A stretch of DNA of 64,000 nt from NCBI GenBank assembly GCA_036365515.1, contig CM070876.1:100495310-100559309 (forward strand), read 5' to 3'. The DNA is from Torymus aiolomorphi (taxonomy: Eukaryota > Arthropoda > Insecta > Hymenoptera > Torymidae). The notes under the pieces are model-generated. The model was not told the DNA's origin, ran no database searches, and saw only the letters and a list, made by a program, of their open reading frames with translations. Position numbers and translations under genes: made by a program. The number at the start of each line of letters is the position of its first letter. Within the stretch, counting starts at the first letter, position 1. Positions 1 through 12,200 of the stretch are shown here, piece after piece.

Positions 1-870
1 CTCCTAAATTCAGGAAGGTAAAGCTTTGAAATTTCGTATAGTGACTTGAGACGACCTGTAAATGAATAATATTTTTGCAAAATAAATTAGAAAAATGTAT
101 TTTACATTTTCTGTAACTTAACATTAGATTTTTTTTTAAATCGATGTCAAGTCTTCAAAGTCAAAATGTAAATTGAATTTGCCTTTGGCTTTTTGCATAA
201 TTATTATTAATTGAAAGGTAATTTCAAACCACTGTACCAAATTTCAGAGCTTTGCCTTTTATAATTTATGAGAAAAAGGCTAAAACAGTTTTGCATTTTC
301 ATATTTTGGACAACGCGTCGGATAATAGTACTTACGATACGGGTATGGAAGGTAAAAATCACCTTACACACCAGTGTCGGACAGTATTTTATACCACGAG
401 AGCCAAATAATCATATTAAAGTTATGATTTTGAGGTTAGTGTGGTATAAAATATTAGATTGCACTAAATGTTTTGAACTTTTTCTCCTAAATTCAGGAAG
501 GTAAAGCTTTGAAATTTCATATAGTGGCTTGAAACGACCTGTAAATTAATAATATTTTTGCGAAATCAATTAGAAAAATGTATTTTACATTTTCTGTAAT
601 TTAACAGTAGATTTTTTTTAAATCGATGTCAAGTCTTCAAAGTTAAAATGTAAATTGAATTTGCCTTTGGCTTTTTGCATGATTATTATTAATTGAAATG
701 GTAATTTCAAACCACTGTACGAAATTTCAGAGCTTTGCCTTTCATAATTTATGAGAAAAAGGCTAAAACAGTTTTGCATTTTCATATTTTGGTCGTGTTG
801 GATAAAATATTCGATTGCACTAAATGTTTTTAGCCTTTTTCTCCTAAATTCAGGAATATAAAGCCATCTG
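1..870. repeat. Tandem repeat, 483-bp unit, about two copies
   Basis: The sequence at 1 (starting ctcctaaattcaggaaggta) recurs at 484 with about 95% similarity. A third partial start occurs at 841. The second copy is shorter (484-840) because the stretch matching about 310-440 of the first copy is missing. Short open frames here are not conserved as proteins and look like chance. The array continues off the left edge. Confidence 0.85.
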
Positions 871-1379
871 TGGCGCGGAGGAGCATAGAGCAAAATGAAC
901 CGGAGCACTCAACACAGTTTTTATTATCATCAATTGATTAAGAACATGAATCAACGTCAACAATATCCAGAAATGCATCTTAACAATGAAAAAACCGCTG
1001 CCAATTCATTGGCCCGTAGCTTCCTCAACCATAATTTGTTGATTCCTTTAATTAATTTTTAATAAGAAAATTTATAATTTTTTAAAAAATTTATTGCATA
1101 ATTATAATTAAATTCATTTATGAATTTTAAAAATTGTTAATTTTTAAATTTATTTATTTATTTATTATTTATTTATTTCAAATTTATATAAATTTTGAGC
1201 TGATAAATGAAGTTATCATTTGAAATAGAAGTAAAATATCTATATTTTATAATAAAACAAATACTATATACTTTTGTAATATAATGATGATAACATCATT
1301 GGAGTTATGAGTTTTTAAAAAAAAAACATGTTTTTGTTTTTGATGATAACTAAAGAACCATGATAGATAGAAAATTAAT
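871..1379. other. AT-rich non-coding stretch
   Basis: No gene, RNA or splice pattern could be supported. The sequence is dominated by A/T runs, including ttta-type low-complexity DNA at about 1145-1180. Confidence 0.6.
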
Positions 1380-2705
<1,326 letters not shown>

Positions 2706-3510
2706 ACGTTGTATGAGTGCGTCAATGGCGCTATAAATGGTGCCCAAGAGAAGAAGAGGAAGTTCCTGGAGACCGTATAACTCCAAATTGATCTGAAGAA
2801 CTATAATCCCTAGAAGGACCAGTGTTTCTCAGGCACCGTCAAGTATGTTTTCGTTACCTGCTTCAAAGTGCTCTTTTTGGTTTTTGGTTGAACTTTTGAT
2901 TATTGATTGAGGTTAAAAATAAATAAAATATCAAACACAGCTACTCCGCATGTTAAGGAGCTAAGCTCTGCTTAGCGGACCTTTACCGAGAGTCTTAAAT
3001 AAATTGGGGAGGTATATTATACCAAACTTTTTTCGAAACTACAGGATCACATGCAGATTGTGATCCTGCTGGTAAGTTAATTTGGGCATTACCTCAATGT
3101 ACTAAGTATCAATGAAGAATGTTTTCGGGTACAGTCTACTTTTTATAATATAAATGTTTTAACATTAATTAGAAATTACTTTAAAAATTAAATTTTAATA
3201 ATGGATATTATTTTTCTGAATCTGAAAACAAGACTTATTGATCAAGTAGCTGAATTTATTGGTCGCATTTGTTACCAACAAATTTATATGGCAACATTAC
3301 TTTCTATATAGTAGCTCTATGATGTTATATTTTGCATGTATTACCAGAAAACAAATGTTGATACTATTCATTACTGAGAGCTGCTAAATAGTTACGCAAT
3401 GAAGCAGTATAAAATTTTCATCATAGGACCTAAATAAAAAATAATTATTTATTTTTCAGGCTAAAGAATATTCCTCGTCCAAAAATGTAAGTCTGTATTC
3501 TTGGTGGGTC
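2706..3510 (+). pseudogene. RpL10A: Ribosomal protein L10A relic retaining an intron
   Basis: Translation of 2706-2842 gives TLYECVN, then EKKRKFLETV, LQIDLKNYNP and FSGTV, matching the N-terminal part of cytosolic ribosomal protein L10A (uL1). The frame is broken by TAA where ETVE-LQI is expected and TAG after YNP. A GTATGT donor follows at 2843, and a tttttcag acceptor lies at 3458-3459. The frame then resumes as LKNIPRPKM, exactly the next L10A residues, followed by TAA where Q is expected and then VCILG. Similarity stops near 3510. The correctly placed intron means this is a DNA-level duplicate, not a processed pseudogene. It can make no functional protein. Confidence 0.75.
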
Positions 3511-3670
3511 AGGAAATTTCGGCAGCCAATCAGAGCGCGCGGTTGGTCTAAAATAGGATGCGAAAGTTTCTCTTTCGGCCCGGAGATGCGGGCCGGAAGT
3601 ACGTACTTTCGGGTGGGCGAGTAAGAAAATATTATTACCCGACTAATTATACTAAAATCTATTTTTTCAG

Positions 3671-4244
3671 GCTTTAACTCAGGCTGGGCCCCTTAAGAAA
3701 AACAAGTATCATGTTGACTTTACAAAGGTAATATATTTTGTAGGATAGCAATTAATTATTCAGATTTTACTAACAAAAAGTTCTTGTGAAAAGGTATTTT
3801 TTATATTTCTATAAAATATAGAAATACAATATTTCTACAAAATTGAAAGCTACTTTATTGATAAAAGATCATTGATATTAAGTTTCCTTAATTCAGATTG
3901 TTCTTAAATATTTTTTCATTTAAACCAAATTAGAATTAGAATTTCATTTTTGGTGGTTTAACATTTAGCTTATATAATATGTTACGTGTGGAAGCATTCC
4001 ACACATACCATAATATCTCTTACATACACATGTAATATATATGTTTGGTAAATATATTGTTGTCACACATACAAATATTTTTACAAAAATGATTTTGAAT
4101 AAAATTTTTTATTTACAGGTAGCACTACGCAGAGTAAGAGCTCTTCTGTGTTCTTCGAAGCCCTTACCTGCATGGAAAACGAGAGGTAAAAAGAAGTCTG
4201 ATCAATGTATTGTATACATTAAATACATGAATTTATTAATTTAA
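3671..4244 (+). other. Possible two-exon coding fragment, unrecognised
   Basis: 3671-3727 lies between a tttttcag acceptor and a GTAATA donor, and 4119-4244 follows an atttacag acceptor. Both are open in the same frame and join without a shift, ending at the stop at 4242-4244. The second exon encodes a basic stretch (ALRRVRALL, then AWKTRGKKK). I do not recognise the protein and found no upstream start. The region between the L10A relic and 3671 has a short GC-richer patch with a CCAAT motif at about 3530. This may be a gene fragment or a chance pair of splice-like sites. Confidence 0.2.
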
Positions 4245-4557
4245 ATTAAATATTAAATATAATAAATATAATAAATATAATAAATTAAATATAATAATTA
4301 AATATTAAATATTAATTTAAATTCATGAATTTATTTTATACTATTTATCTTAACAAAAAAAAAAATTTTTCAAACATAAATTCCATTTTTTAAGAATTGA
4401 AATTTTTAATTAATAAACCTAAGAAAAAACATTACTTTTTTTAACTTTTAATAGTTTTACATTAAAATTTATTTAAGTATCATTAAATAATAAACACATG
4501 ATTATTTAGTATAAATAATTTATTTTTAATATAAAATATTGATTTCTATAAATCAAG
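4245..4557. other. Very AT-rich DNA
   Basis: Contains TAAATA/AATATT-rich low complexity. Around 4226-4335 a weak inverted repeat places catgaattta near both ends. No gene seen. The LINE 5' UTR may begin somewhere in here. Confidence 0.5.
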
Positions 4558-6045
4558 ATGGCGGAGCAGCATACAGCCCCCGCCGGTAAGCCGCCTGATA
4601 AATATTATAAGTGTCATTCTAGTGCCAGATTTGGTGCGATAGTTTGTTTTTTTTGTGAGGATCCTTACCACTTTAGTTGTTTTGATAGATTGAAAAACAC
4701 AAAAAGAATTGGTGAAATCTTGGCAGTATGCCCGAAGCATGCGCATCTGAAACTAACCTCAAATTTCAACGTGGATACCTTGAGTGACGATGTAAAATTG
4801 ATAATAGCGGAAATAAAAGCTACACGAAAAGAGGTAATACAAAAAGAAATACTAGATGAAATTGCAGCTGCCAATGGTACTAACGTTGAAGACCCTCATA
4901 ATGAAACAATCTTTGATAATAACACTGAACTGGAAAATTTAAAAATTGAAACAACTCTATTAAGAGAACTTAACAAGGAGCTACAAGAGAAAAATTATTT
5001 ACTCAGGGAACTTCTAAATGCTGAAAAAGAAAAAGTAAACTCAGAAGTAACAACTAACAAGAAAACGTATGCTGAAGCTACAATTAACAGTAAACCCTTA
5101 AAAAAACGCATACCGAAAATAATTATTCAAATGAAAAATGAGGACGACGACATAAACAAAATTAAAAAAAGGGTTACCCACTATTTAACGAAAGAAAAAA
5201 CAATCAAGACGAAAAGTTTACAGGTAAAAAATAACAAGGAAATCAACATTAACTGCCTTAACGAAGATAGTACCAATAAAGCAGCCAAAATTTTAAGTAG
5301 TAAAATGTCGGATAAGTGTAAAATAGGAACAGAAAGCATCTCTAAACCGAAAATAAAGGTGGTGGGTATAGACAATTTTGAAAATATGAATGATGAAGAA
5401 TTAGAAAGTGACATCAACACAAGAAATTTTAAAGACTGTGATGGAAAATGTGTAGTGTTAAGTACTTATAAAAATACCAAAAATAATACAATAACAGCTA
5501 TTATTGAAGTTCCTTCGGAGATATACAAGATAATAAGAGAATGTTATAATAATAAAATCTACGTAGGATATCAAAACTGTAAAATATATGACTTAATAAA
5601 TATCAAGCCATGTTACAAGTGTGGACGTTTTGGACATAATTTAAATAAGTGCTCTAATGATTTAACATGTTTAAAATGTGCAGGATCTCATATATCAGCA
5701 CAATGTCAAATAAAAGATAATTTCACATGTGTAAATTGTTTCTACAGCAACACTAAATATAAAACGAATTTTGAGGTTAACCACATGGCGAATGGCAGTG
5801 AGAAATGCAAAATCTTAAAAGGTAAAATCAACCGAGATATAGATATGACAGATTACCCAGTGAGGCCTTATGTACCCAGACTCATCGGTAAAGTAGAAAA
5901 CATCAAAATTACAACTAATCAAACACAGCCACATACTGTTACTGCAATGCCAATGAGTCAATCTGTTTTATCCATTGCCCCCTTGGGGTTGCAGTCTTCG
6001 AGAGAATCGCTAAATGATAATGGATCAAGTCCAGCAAGACATTGA
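4558..6045 (+). CDS. LINE ORF1 protein with zinc fingers
   Basis: A 495-residue open frame with no internal break. The N-terminal ~60 residues hold a Cys/His-rich PHD-like finger (KCHSS, then VCFFCEDPYHFSC, then VCPKHAH). A Lys/Glu-rich, probably coiled-coil region follows at about 120-190. Two CCHC-type knuckles lie at about residues 352-365 (CYKCGRFGHNLNKC) and 371-383 (CLKCAGSHISAQC), with further Cys pairs after them. In related LINEs ORF1 is the RNA-binding chaperone of the retrotransposition particle. Its stop lies inside the start of ORF2, typical of two-ORF LINEs. The start codon is the ATG of aagATGgcg, the first in frame. This ORF appears intact although its partner ORF2 is not. Confidence 0.85.
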   Translation: MAEQHTAPAGKPPDKYYKCHSSARFGAIVCFFCEDPYHFSCFDRLKNTKRIGEILAVCPKHAHLKLTSNFNVDTLSDDVKLIIAEIKATRKEVIQKEILDEIAAANGTNVEDPHNETIFDNNTELENLKIETTLLRELNKELQEKNYLLRELLNAEKEKVNSEVTTNKKTYAEATINSKPLKKRIPKIIIQMKNEDDDINKIKKRVTHYLTKEKTIKTKSLQVKNNKEININCLNEDSTNKAAKILSSKMSDKCKIGTESISKPKIKVVGIDNFENMNDEELESDINTRNFKDCDGKCVVLSTYKNTKNNTITAIIEVPSEIYKIIRECYNNKIYVGYQNCKIYDLINIKPCYKCGRFGHNLNKCSNDLTCLKCAGSHISAQCQIKDNFTCVNCFYSNTKYKTNFEVNHMANGSEKCKILKGKINRDIDMTDYPVRPYVPRLIGKVENIKITTNQTQPHTVTAMPMSQSVLSIAPLGLQSSRESLNDNGSSPARH

Positions 6046-8892
6046 AAACTTCTTACAACGTGAATGTAGCTGCGCTAACATGCAGACTCTCAACAATAAT
6101 CTAACAGGCCAAAGTAATCTAATTATGTATGTAAATATAAGAAGCATAAATGCTAATCTAAAAAATCTAGAAATTATTATTGAGAGTCTGTATGTTAAAC
6201 CATGTGTAATTGTTTGTACAGAGACTAGAAAACTGGAAAACTATAAACAATATCAATTACCTAATTACAAAATTTTTTATAATAATAGTAGAATTAACCA
6301 AAACGACGGGGTTCTTGTATATATAAATAGTAAAATATTTGAAGACACAGAAACAATAGTAATTGATAGAGTTAGTTTTCTATGTTCCAGAATTAGACTA
6401 AAAAATAAAGATGAGTTAATAATCTCGGCTGTCTACAGATGCCATGACATCTCGAAAACAGAATTTATTTTGAGTGTAATAAAATACATTATGAATTATA
6501 TAAACAGTAAAAATCATTGGTTAATCGGAGACTTCAATATTAATATAATGAGCAAATCTCTTGATAGTGCATATGACATGACTTTAAGCCAAGATTTTTT
6601 GAATCATCTTTTAGAACATGAGTATACCCCATGTTTCCTTGGAGTCACACGACCAGACCCAGAAAATATCTTCGGGGGTTCATGTATCGATAATATGTAT
6701 CTAAAAAGTAAAAATCTAACAACAAAAGCCTACAAAATAACTACTCCATTTACTGATCACTACCCTTTGTTTTTAACTTTCGATCATATAATACATAGCG
6801 ACTCAAGAAAGCAGAACAATAAAACCATAAATTATAAAAAACTAATTAACGTAGCTAGAAGCATAGACTGGAATTCGATTTTGACTATACAAAATCCTAA
6901 CTCTGCCTCAGAGTTATTAGTTGAACTAGTGAATGGATGTGTTGAGAAGGCAACTTTTTCACAAAAACAAAATAAACAAAAAATATGATTCCTAGAAAGA
7001 TATGGATCACAAACGCAATTATAATATCATGTAAAACTAAAGAAACTTTATATAATATTTTTAAAAGAAACCCAACTAGTGAATCCGCAAAAAAGAATAC
7101 AGGGACTATTGTAAAATATTAGATAAGATTATTAAAGATGCCAAACACAAATTTGACTTCGAAACGTTTAAAAAATGTGACAACAATCCTAGACAACTGT
7201 GGAACTTAATAAATAAGAAATTAGGAAAAAATAAAGTGCAATCAAATAATATAACTAATATTTACGATCAAGACAATAAAAAAATAGAAGATCAAAGGGA
7301 AATTGCTAATGTTATGAATAAGTATTTTTGTGAAGTAGGATCTGAAGTAAGTAAAAAAATTATACAACCTACAAATAAAAGATTGAATATGTCTAAACCA
7401 AATAACAAATCAATGTTTTTAGAACCCGCTGATGCACTTGAAATAAATACAATTATACGTAACATGAAAAACAAAGCTGGAGGTGTAGATAATATAAATA
7501 CAAAAATTTTAAAGACGTTAGCAAACTACATAATTATTCCTTTAGAACATATATACAACTTGAGTATTGAAAAGTCTATCTGGCCAGATAATCTCAAAAG
7601 TGCCGAAGTTGTCCCTATCCACAAAGCTGGAAGCAAATCATGCATTTCTAACTACAGACCAATATCTCTAATATCCAATATTGCCAAAATTTTTGTAAAA
7701 ATACTTTATAACAGACTTTATACTTTTTTGGAAAAACATCAAATACTTTCTGAACACCAATATGGCTTTGTTAAAAACAAAGGTACGGCGGATGCACTTA
7801 ACTACATAACACATAAAATCTATCAAAATCTAGATAAAAGCAAACGTATTATTGCTACTTTTTTAGATCTGGCAAAAGCGTTCGATACTGTTAACCATGA
7901 CATATTACTTAGCAAATTAGAACGTTATGGAATAAGAGGAAAGGTCTTACTTTTGTTCAAAAGCTATCTCTCCGATAGACAACAAAAAGTTCGAATACAA
8001 AACCAAATAAGTGAATACAAATATGTATCTTGTGGGGTGCCACAGGGAACAATATTAGGACCGATACTTTTTATATTATATGTAAACGATCTATTGAGAG
8101 ATATGCCGGAAGGGTCTATTCTGTCCTACGCTGATGACACTGTCATCATTTCTAGTGAAGACACGTGGTCAATGGCGCAGGATAGAATAAACAAACTACT
8201 AGATCAAGCGGCGGAATGGCTTATTTTAAATAAGCTATCCCTAAATATACAAAAAACTAAGTTTATAACTTTCGGTAACTATCGTGATAGTGTCCCAATT
8301 AATGTAAATATAAATATACAAAATCAGCAAATAACTAGAACAGAATGTTACAAGTACTTGGGATTAATTTTCGACTTTAATATGAAATGGGATAGTCACA
8401 TTAAATATTTAATTAACAGAACAAAATATTTAATATTTATACTCGCAAAGCTAAGAAAAATTATGGATACAAACACATTGATGATTATTTATTACTCCTT
8501 CTTTCATAATGTTATAAACTATGGCATCATTGCTTGGGTGGGTGCTTGTAGAACAGAAATTAAAATAATACAACAAATCCAAAATAAATTGCTCAAAATC
8601 ATTGCCAAAAATAAATTCCAGGTGCACAACACTCCGCTAAAAATAGAACAAATGTTCACTCTAGAATCCTTATGCTATCATTATAATAATCTAAAAGATG
8701 CTTTTCTTACAATAAAACGCAATACTAGAAAAAAATCACTACAACTACCTAAAATGACCAAAGCTATTAGTGATAAAGATAGTCTGGTAGAAGCTAATGA
8801 GGGTATTTAACGAATTGCCTAATGATCTCAAAATTTTAAATTATAAGAAGAGTACAATTAAGTACAAATTAAAACAAAAGCTCTTTCGATAA
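6014..8892 (+). pseudogene. LINE ORF2: APE endonuclease and reverse transcriptase, frameshifted
   Basis: 6014-6988 encodes the endonuclease: MYVNIRSINANLKNLE near the start, CTET, LIGDFNIN and the C-terminal SCIDNMY/TDHYPLF block. 7236-8810 encodes the RT: NYRPISLISNIAKIF, FLDLAKAFDTVNHDIL, GVPQGTILGPILF and the catalytic SYADDTVI. Three frame changes break the gene. One lies in the A-rich run at about 6960-6988 and one in the A6 run at 7089-7094; both restore homologous-looking sequence if bridged. The third lies just before 8797, after which the usual C-terminal FNELPNDLK block is read in another frame to the stop at 8890-8892. This copy is inactive as assembled. Two of the three breaks sit in homopolymers, so sequencing error is a possible alternative. 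Confidence 0.88.
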
Positions 8893-9176
8893 TAACATTT
8901 AATTGTAACATTACGCACAACTTCATATCATTTTCACTGTTTACTTTTGGAAAAATGAAGATTATAATATTACGTTTTGGCGGATTTTATTTATAGAATA
9001 TATAAATTGTTAAATGAAATAAAGTTTTTGAAAATGTTTATGTTACTCGAATGAGTAATCTGTTAGTTTTAAGTTATAGATATAGTATTAGTTGTATGCA
9101 ACCAGACTATTGTACAGGTAACAATGTTTACCTCTAATAGATTTTACTTTATAAACTGCATTGTAACTTTTCTGGT

Positions 9177-9205
9177 TAAATAAATAAATAAATAAATAAA
9201 TAATT
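9177..9205 (+). repeat. (TAAA)n 3' tail of the LINE
   Basis: Seven or so tandem TAAA units directly after the ORF2 3' UTR. A simple-repeat tail rather than poly(A) marks the 3' end. Confidence 0.8.
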
Positions 9206-9257
9206 ATACATATATGTAAATAAAACTAATACATAAAATTAACTAAATAAATAAAAT

Positions 9258-12200
9258 TCAATTTTTCTCTTCATTCTTGTTATCTTTCCCCTGCCCTATA
9301 CCCCCTCTTCCTCTTCCTCCTCTTCCTCCTCTTCTTCCTCCTCTTCCTCTATTATTACTTTCATCAGCTGCTTTCATCATCTTAGCAACAAATGATGTGT
9401 AATTTTCGTATTCGTCGTCACGCCTAATTTTATTTATTTTAGCCCAGTACTCAGACCTTTTCGTACCTCTGGATTTTCTTTTGTAAACTACAAAATAAAA
9501 AAATAAACATGATTAATCGTAGCAAGTAATGTTTAAAAACTTTTTATGCTACTTTATTATTTATTTTTGATAGATAAATAATAATAACAATAATAAAGTT
9601 ACGTTAAAAGTTTTATTATTTTAATTATTGAATTGTAATCTTACCTTTATTTACACTTGAATTTGAACCTGATTGGGGTAAGGAGATAGTGGAACCACCT
9701 GAATTTGAAGTAGAAGGTATCCCATTACCCAATCCATATGGTGGAAAAAGGAATGGATTCACTACTGAAAACAAAAAAAAATTGATATAATTATTTTTTA
9801 TTTTATTGCTAATGCAGTAACAAAAGAACACATAATGATTAGCAACGCCATTTGGGAGAAAAATTAAGAATTTATAAAACAAGTAATATTGTGCGATATA
9901 TTAATTAGAATTTGATACATTTTTTACAATTATACATTAAACTACTTTATGGACCTTACTTAAATTAAAAATTATAATCTTACCTGAACCATTCACATTA
10001 GTAAGAGGCATAGCAGAATAAAATGCTGCAGCATTTCCAGCCAAGAATGATGAGTAGGAAGGGTTAACCTCTGAAAACAAAAATATATAATTTTTTTTTA
10101 TATTTTGATATAATTTTACGGTTACTGCAGAAGACAAAAAAAAGAAAAGAAAATTACCAACAAAACTATGTGGTGGTTCAATGAAGAATGGGTTACGTCC
10201 TGATCCTGAAAACAAAAATGAATATTGGTGGAGGTATATGCGCTAGAAATATAAATAAAATTTACATGAATAATTTTATTTATTACATTAAAAGATTAAT
10301 AAAAAAACTAACCTATTGGTTGACCATTACCAGCTTGCGTTCGAGGTGGATTATTTGTTCTTGGTGGGAGTTGTAGTGATGGACGCTCTAAAAATGTCAA
10401 GAAACAATAATTAAATTAATATTTAGCAAACTTTGTGCATTTTGAAAGACTAATAAAAAAAATAACCTATAGGTTGTCCACGAAATGGATTAGTTGATAG
10501 ATCTAAAAAAATATATTATTTAATATTTTAGTAATTAATATGAATATTATCGACGATAATATATACACGGTGACCCATTTTAATCGCTACACCCGGATTT
10601 TTCGGATCCTAAGACAGATAGGAAAAAATGATTCAGACAAAAGTTGTAGGGGACGAAGGGGGCCAAACGATGGTCCTAACAGCTTTGACCTTGAACTTGA
10701 CCTTCAAGGTTATTTCAAGGTCAAGTGGTTTTTTTTAATAGGAACACCTATTTTTGACCCCGGATTCGGAAAGAGCGGGAAATTTTACGTTACGTTCAAA
10801 TCATATTGAGACATTTTTTTCAAGGTCATTTCAAGGTCATTTCAAGGCCAAATGAAGGTCGAACTCCGAAAAATCCATTTTAAGTCGTTTTTTCCATGAG
10901 TCACAGGCTTAAGTGGTTCAAACTGATCGTAGGTTTAATAGGGAAACCCACACACCCAAAACTTTCACATCCTAGTAAATAAATATCAAACTTGCACATC
11001 CGAACCCCATGCTCTTCATAGCCTCACATGCTAAACTGTTACACCAGACATCCCCCAGTCCCACACATCTCTACCCCATGTCTGATGTTTGTTTAACGGA
11101 AACTTCAAGATCATTAAAGCTTCTGTTGTAAATGTGTCAACTTTACGTTTAGCGCTACCCAGAAACAACGACGTGGACGTAGTAAGGATTGTTTCCTTTG
11201 GGGTGCTTGATTAAAATGAGTCCCCTTGCCTCTCACTGTTCAGGGTGCTTGATTTAAGTGAGTCCCTTCGTCTCTCACTGATCGGGGTGCTTGATTAAAG
11301 TGAGTCCCCTTGCCTCTCACTGTTCAGGGTGCTTGATTTAAGTGAGTCCCTTCGCCTCTCACTGATCGGGGTGCTTGATTAAAGTGAATCCCCTTGCCTC
11401 TCACTGTTCAGGGTGCTTGATTTAAGTGAGTCCCTTCGCCTCTCACTTATGTGTTTATCTAACCTCGAAGAAAATGTTCGAAATTACGACCATTTGCTTC
11501 CAGGCACATAGTCAAACGCCTTTGGAATTGGCGAACGGTGTTTAGCAAAGTTTGCCTTGGAATGGCAGCGCATGCTCGACGAATTCTGTCCATCATGTCT
11601 ACTCTTGTGGTGGGCCTTTCCTCAAAAACGGCATTTTTTAAATACCCCCATAAGTAAAAATCTGGTGATGTAAGATCTGGTGAGCAAGCAGGCCATTCAA
11701 CCGGACCACCTCGACCAATCCATCTGTTACCATACTGCTCATTCAAAAAAGTCCTGAAAATTCGAGCGAAATGTGGTGTTGCGCCGTCCTGCTGGAGCCA
11801 CATTCTTCGTCGCGTTTCTAAGTCAACATCTTCCATCAATACAGGTAGTTCATCTCTTATTAGCGTTAAGTACGTGTGTTGATTAACATTTTCTTCGATG
11901 ACTTTTCTTTTTAAACAATGACATTTTTTACAGCTCATATCTTTAATTTACTCATAACTTTCAAAAGAATAAAGATACAACATTTCTTTTTTGTACAAAA
12001 ATCTTGACGGAACAGAAATTATTTGTAAATGTGCCTTTAATGATTACATTATCAATATTAGTATTTCTCAAGTTTGAACGGCAATAATTCACAATATTTA
12101 AAATAAAAGCAAGATTTAGTATTATGTGCAGTTCAAATTAGAAATAATTTAATGATTATTACTTTATTATAAAACTTACAATTACAAAAGTGTGACAATC

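Larger units (their letters stand above)
4558..9205 (+). mobile_element. Non-LTR retrotransposon (LINE), CR1/Jockey group
   Basis: The layout is ORF1 (4558-6045, zinc knuckles), then ORF2 (endonuclease plus reverse transcriptase, 6014-8892) overlapping it by 32 bp, then a ~285-bp 3' UTR and a (TAAA)n tail at about 9177-9203. The insertion starts at or a little before aagatggcggagcag. The RT motifs and the APE-type endonuclease place it in the CR1/Jockey assemblage; I cannot settle the clade without a tree. The element lies about 50 bp beyond the stop codon of the minus-strand small-exon gene and in opposite orientation, so it abuts or truncates that gene's 3' UTR. Confidence 0.9.
10564..11897. 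repeat. Left long inverted repeat of the Tc1-type element
   Basis: Inverted counterpart of 12987-14234. From the tip inward it holds a region dense in AAGGTCA-type heptamers (about 10690-10860), unique arm sequence, the six-unit ~44-bp minisatellite (about 11199-11449) and the inverted 3' half of the transposase. Confidence 0.92.

Noticed and set aside
10540..10809. Plus-strand 89-residue frame and its mirror at 13902-14228
   Set aside because: Lies in the non-coding tips of the Tc1-type inverted repeats; the frame begins outside the element and has no family resemblance.
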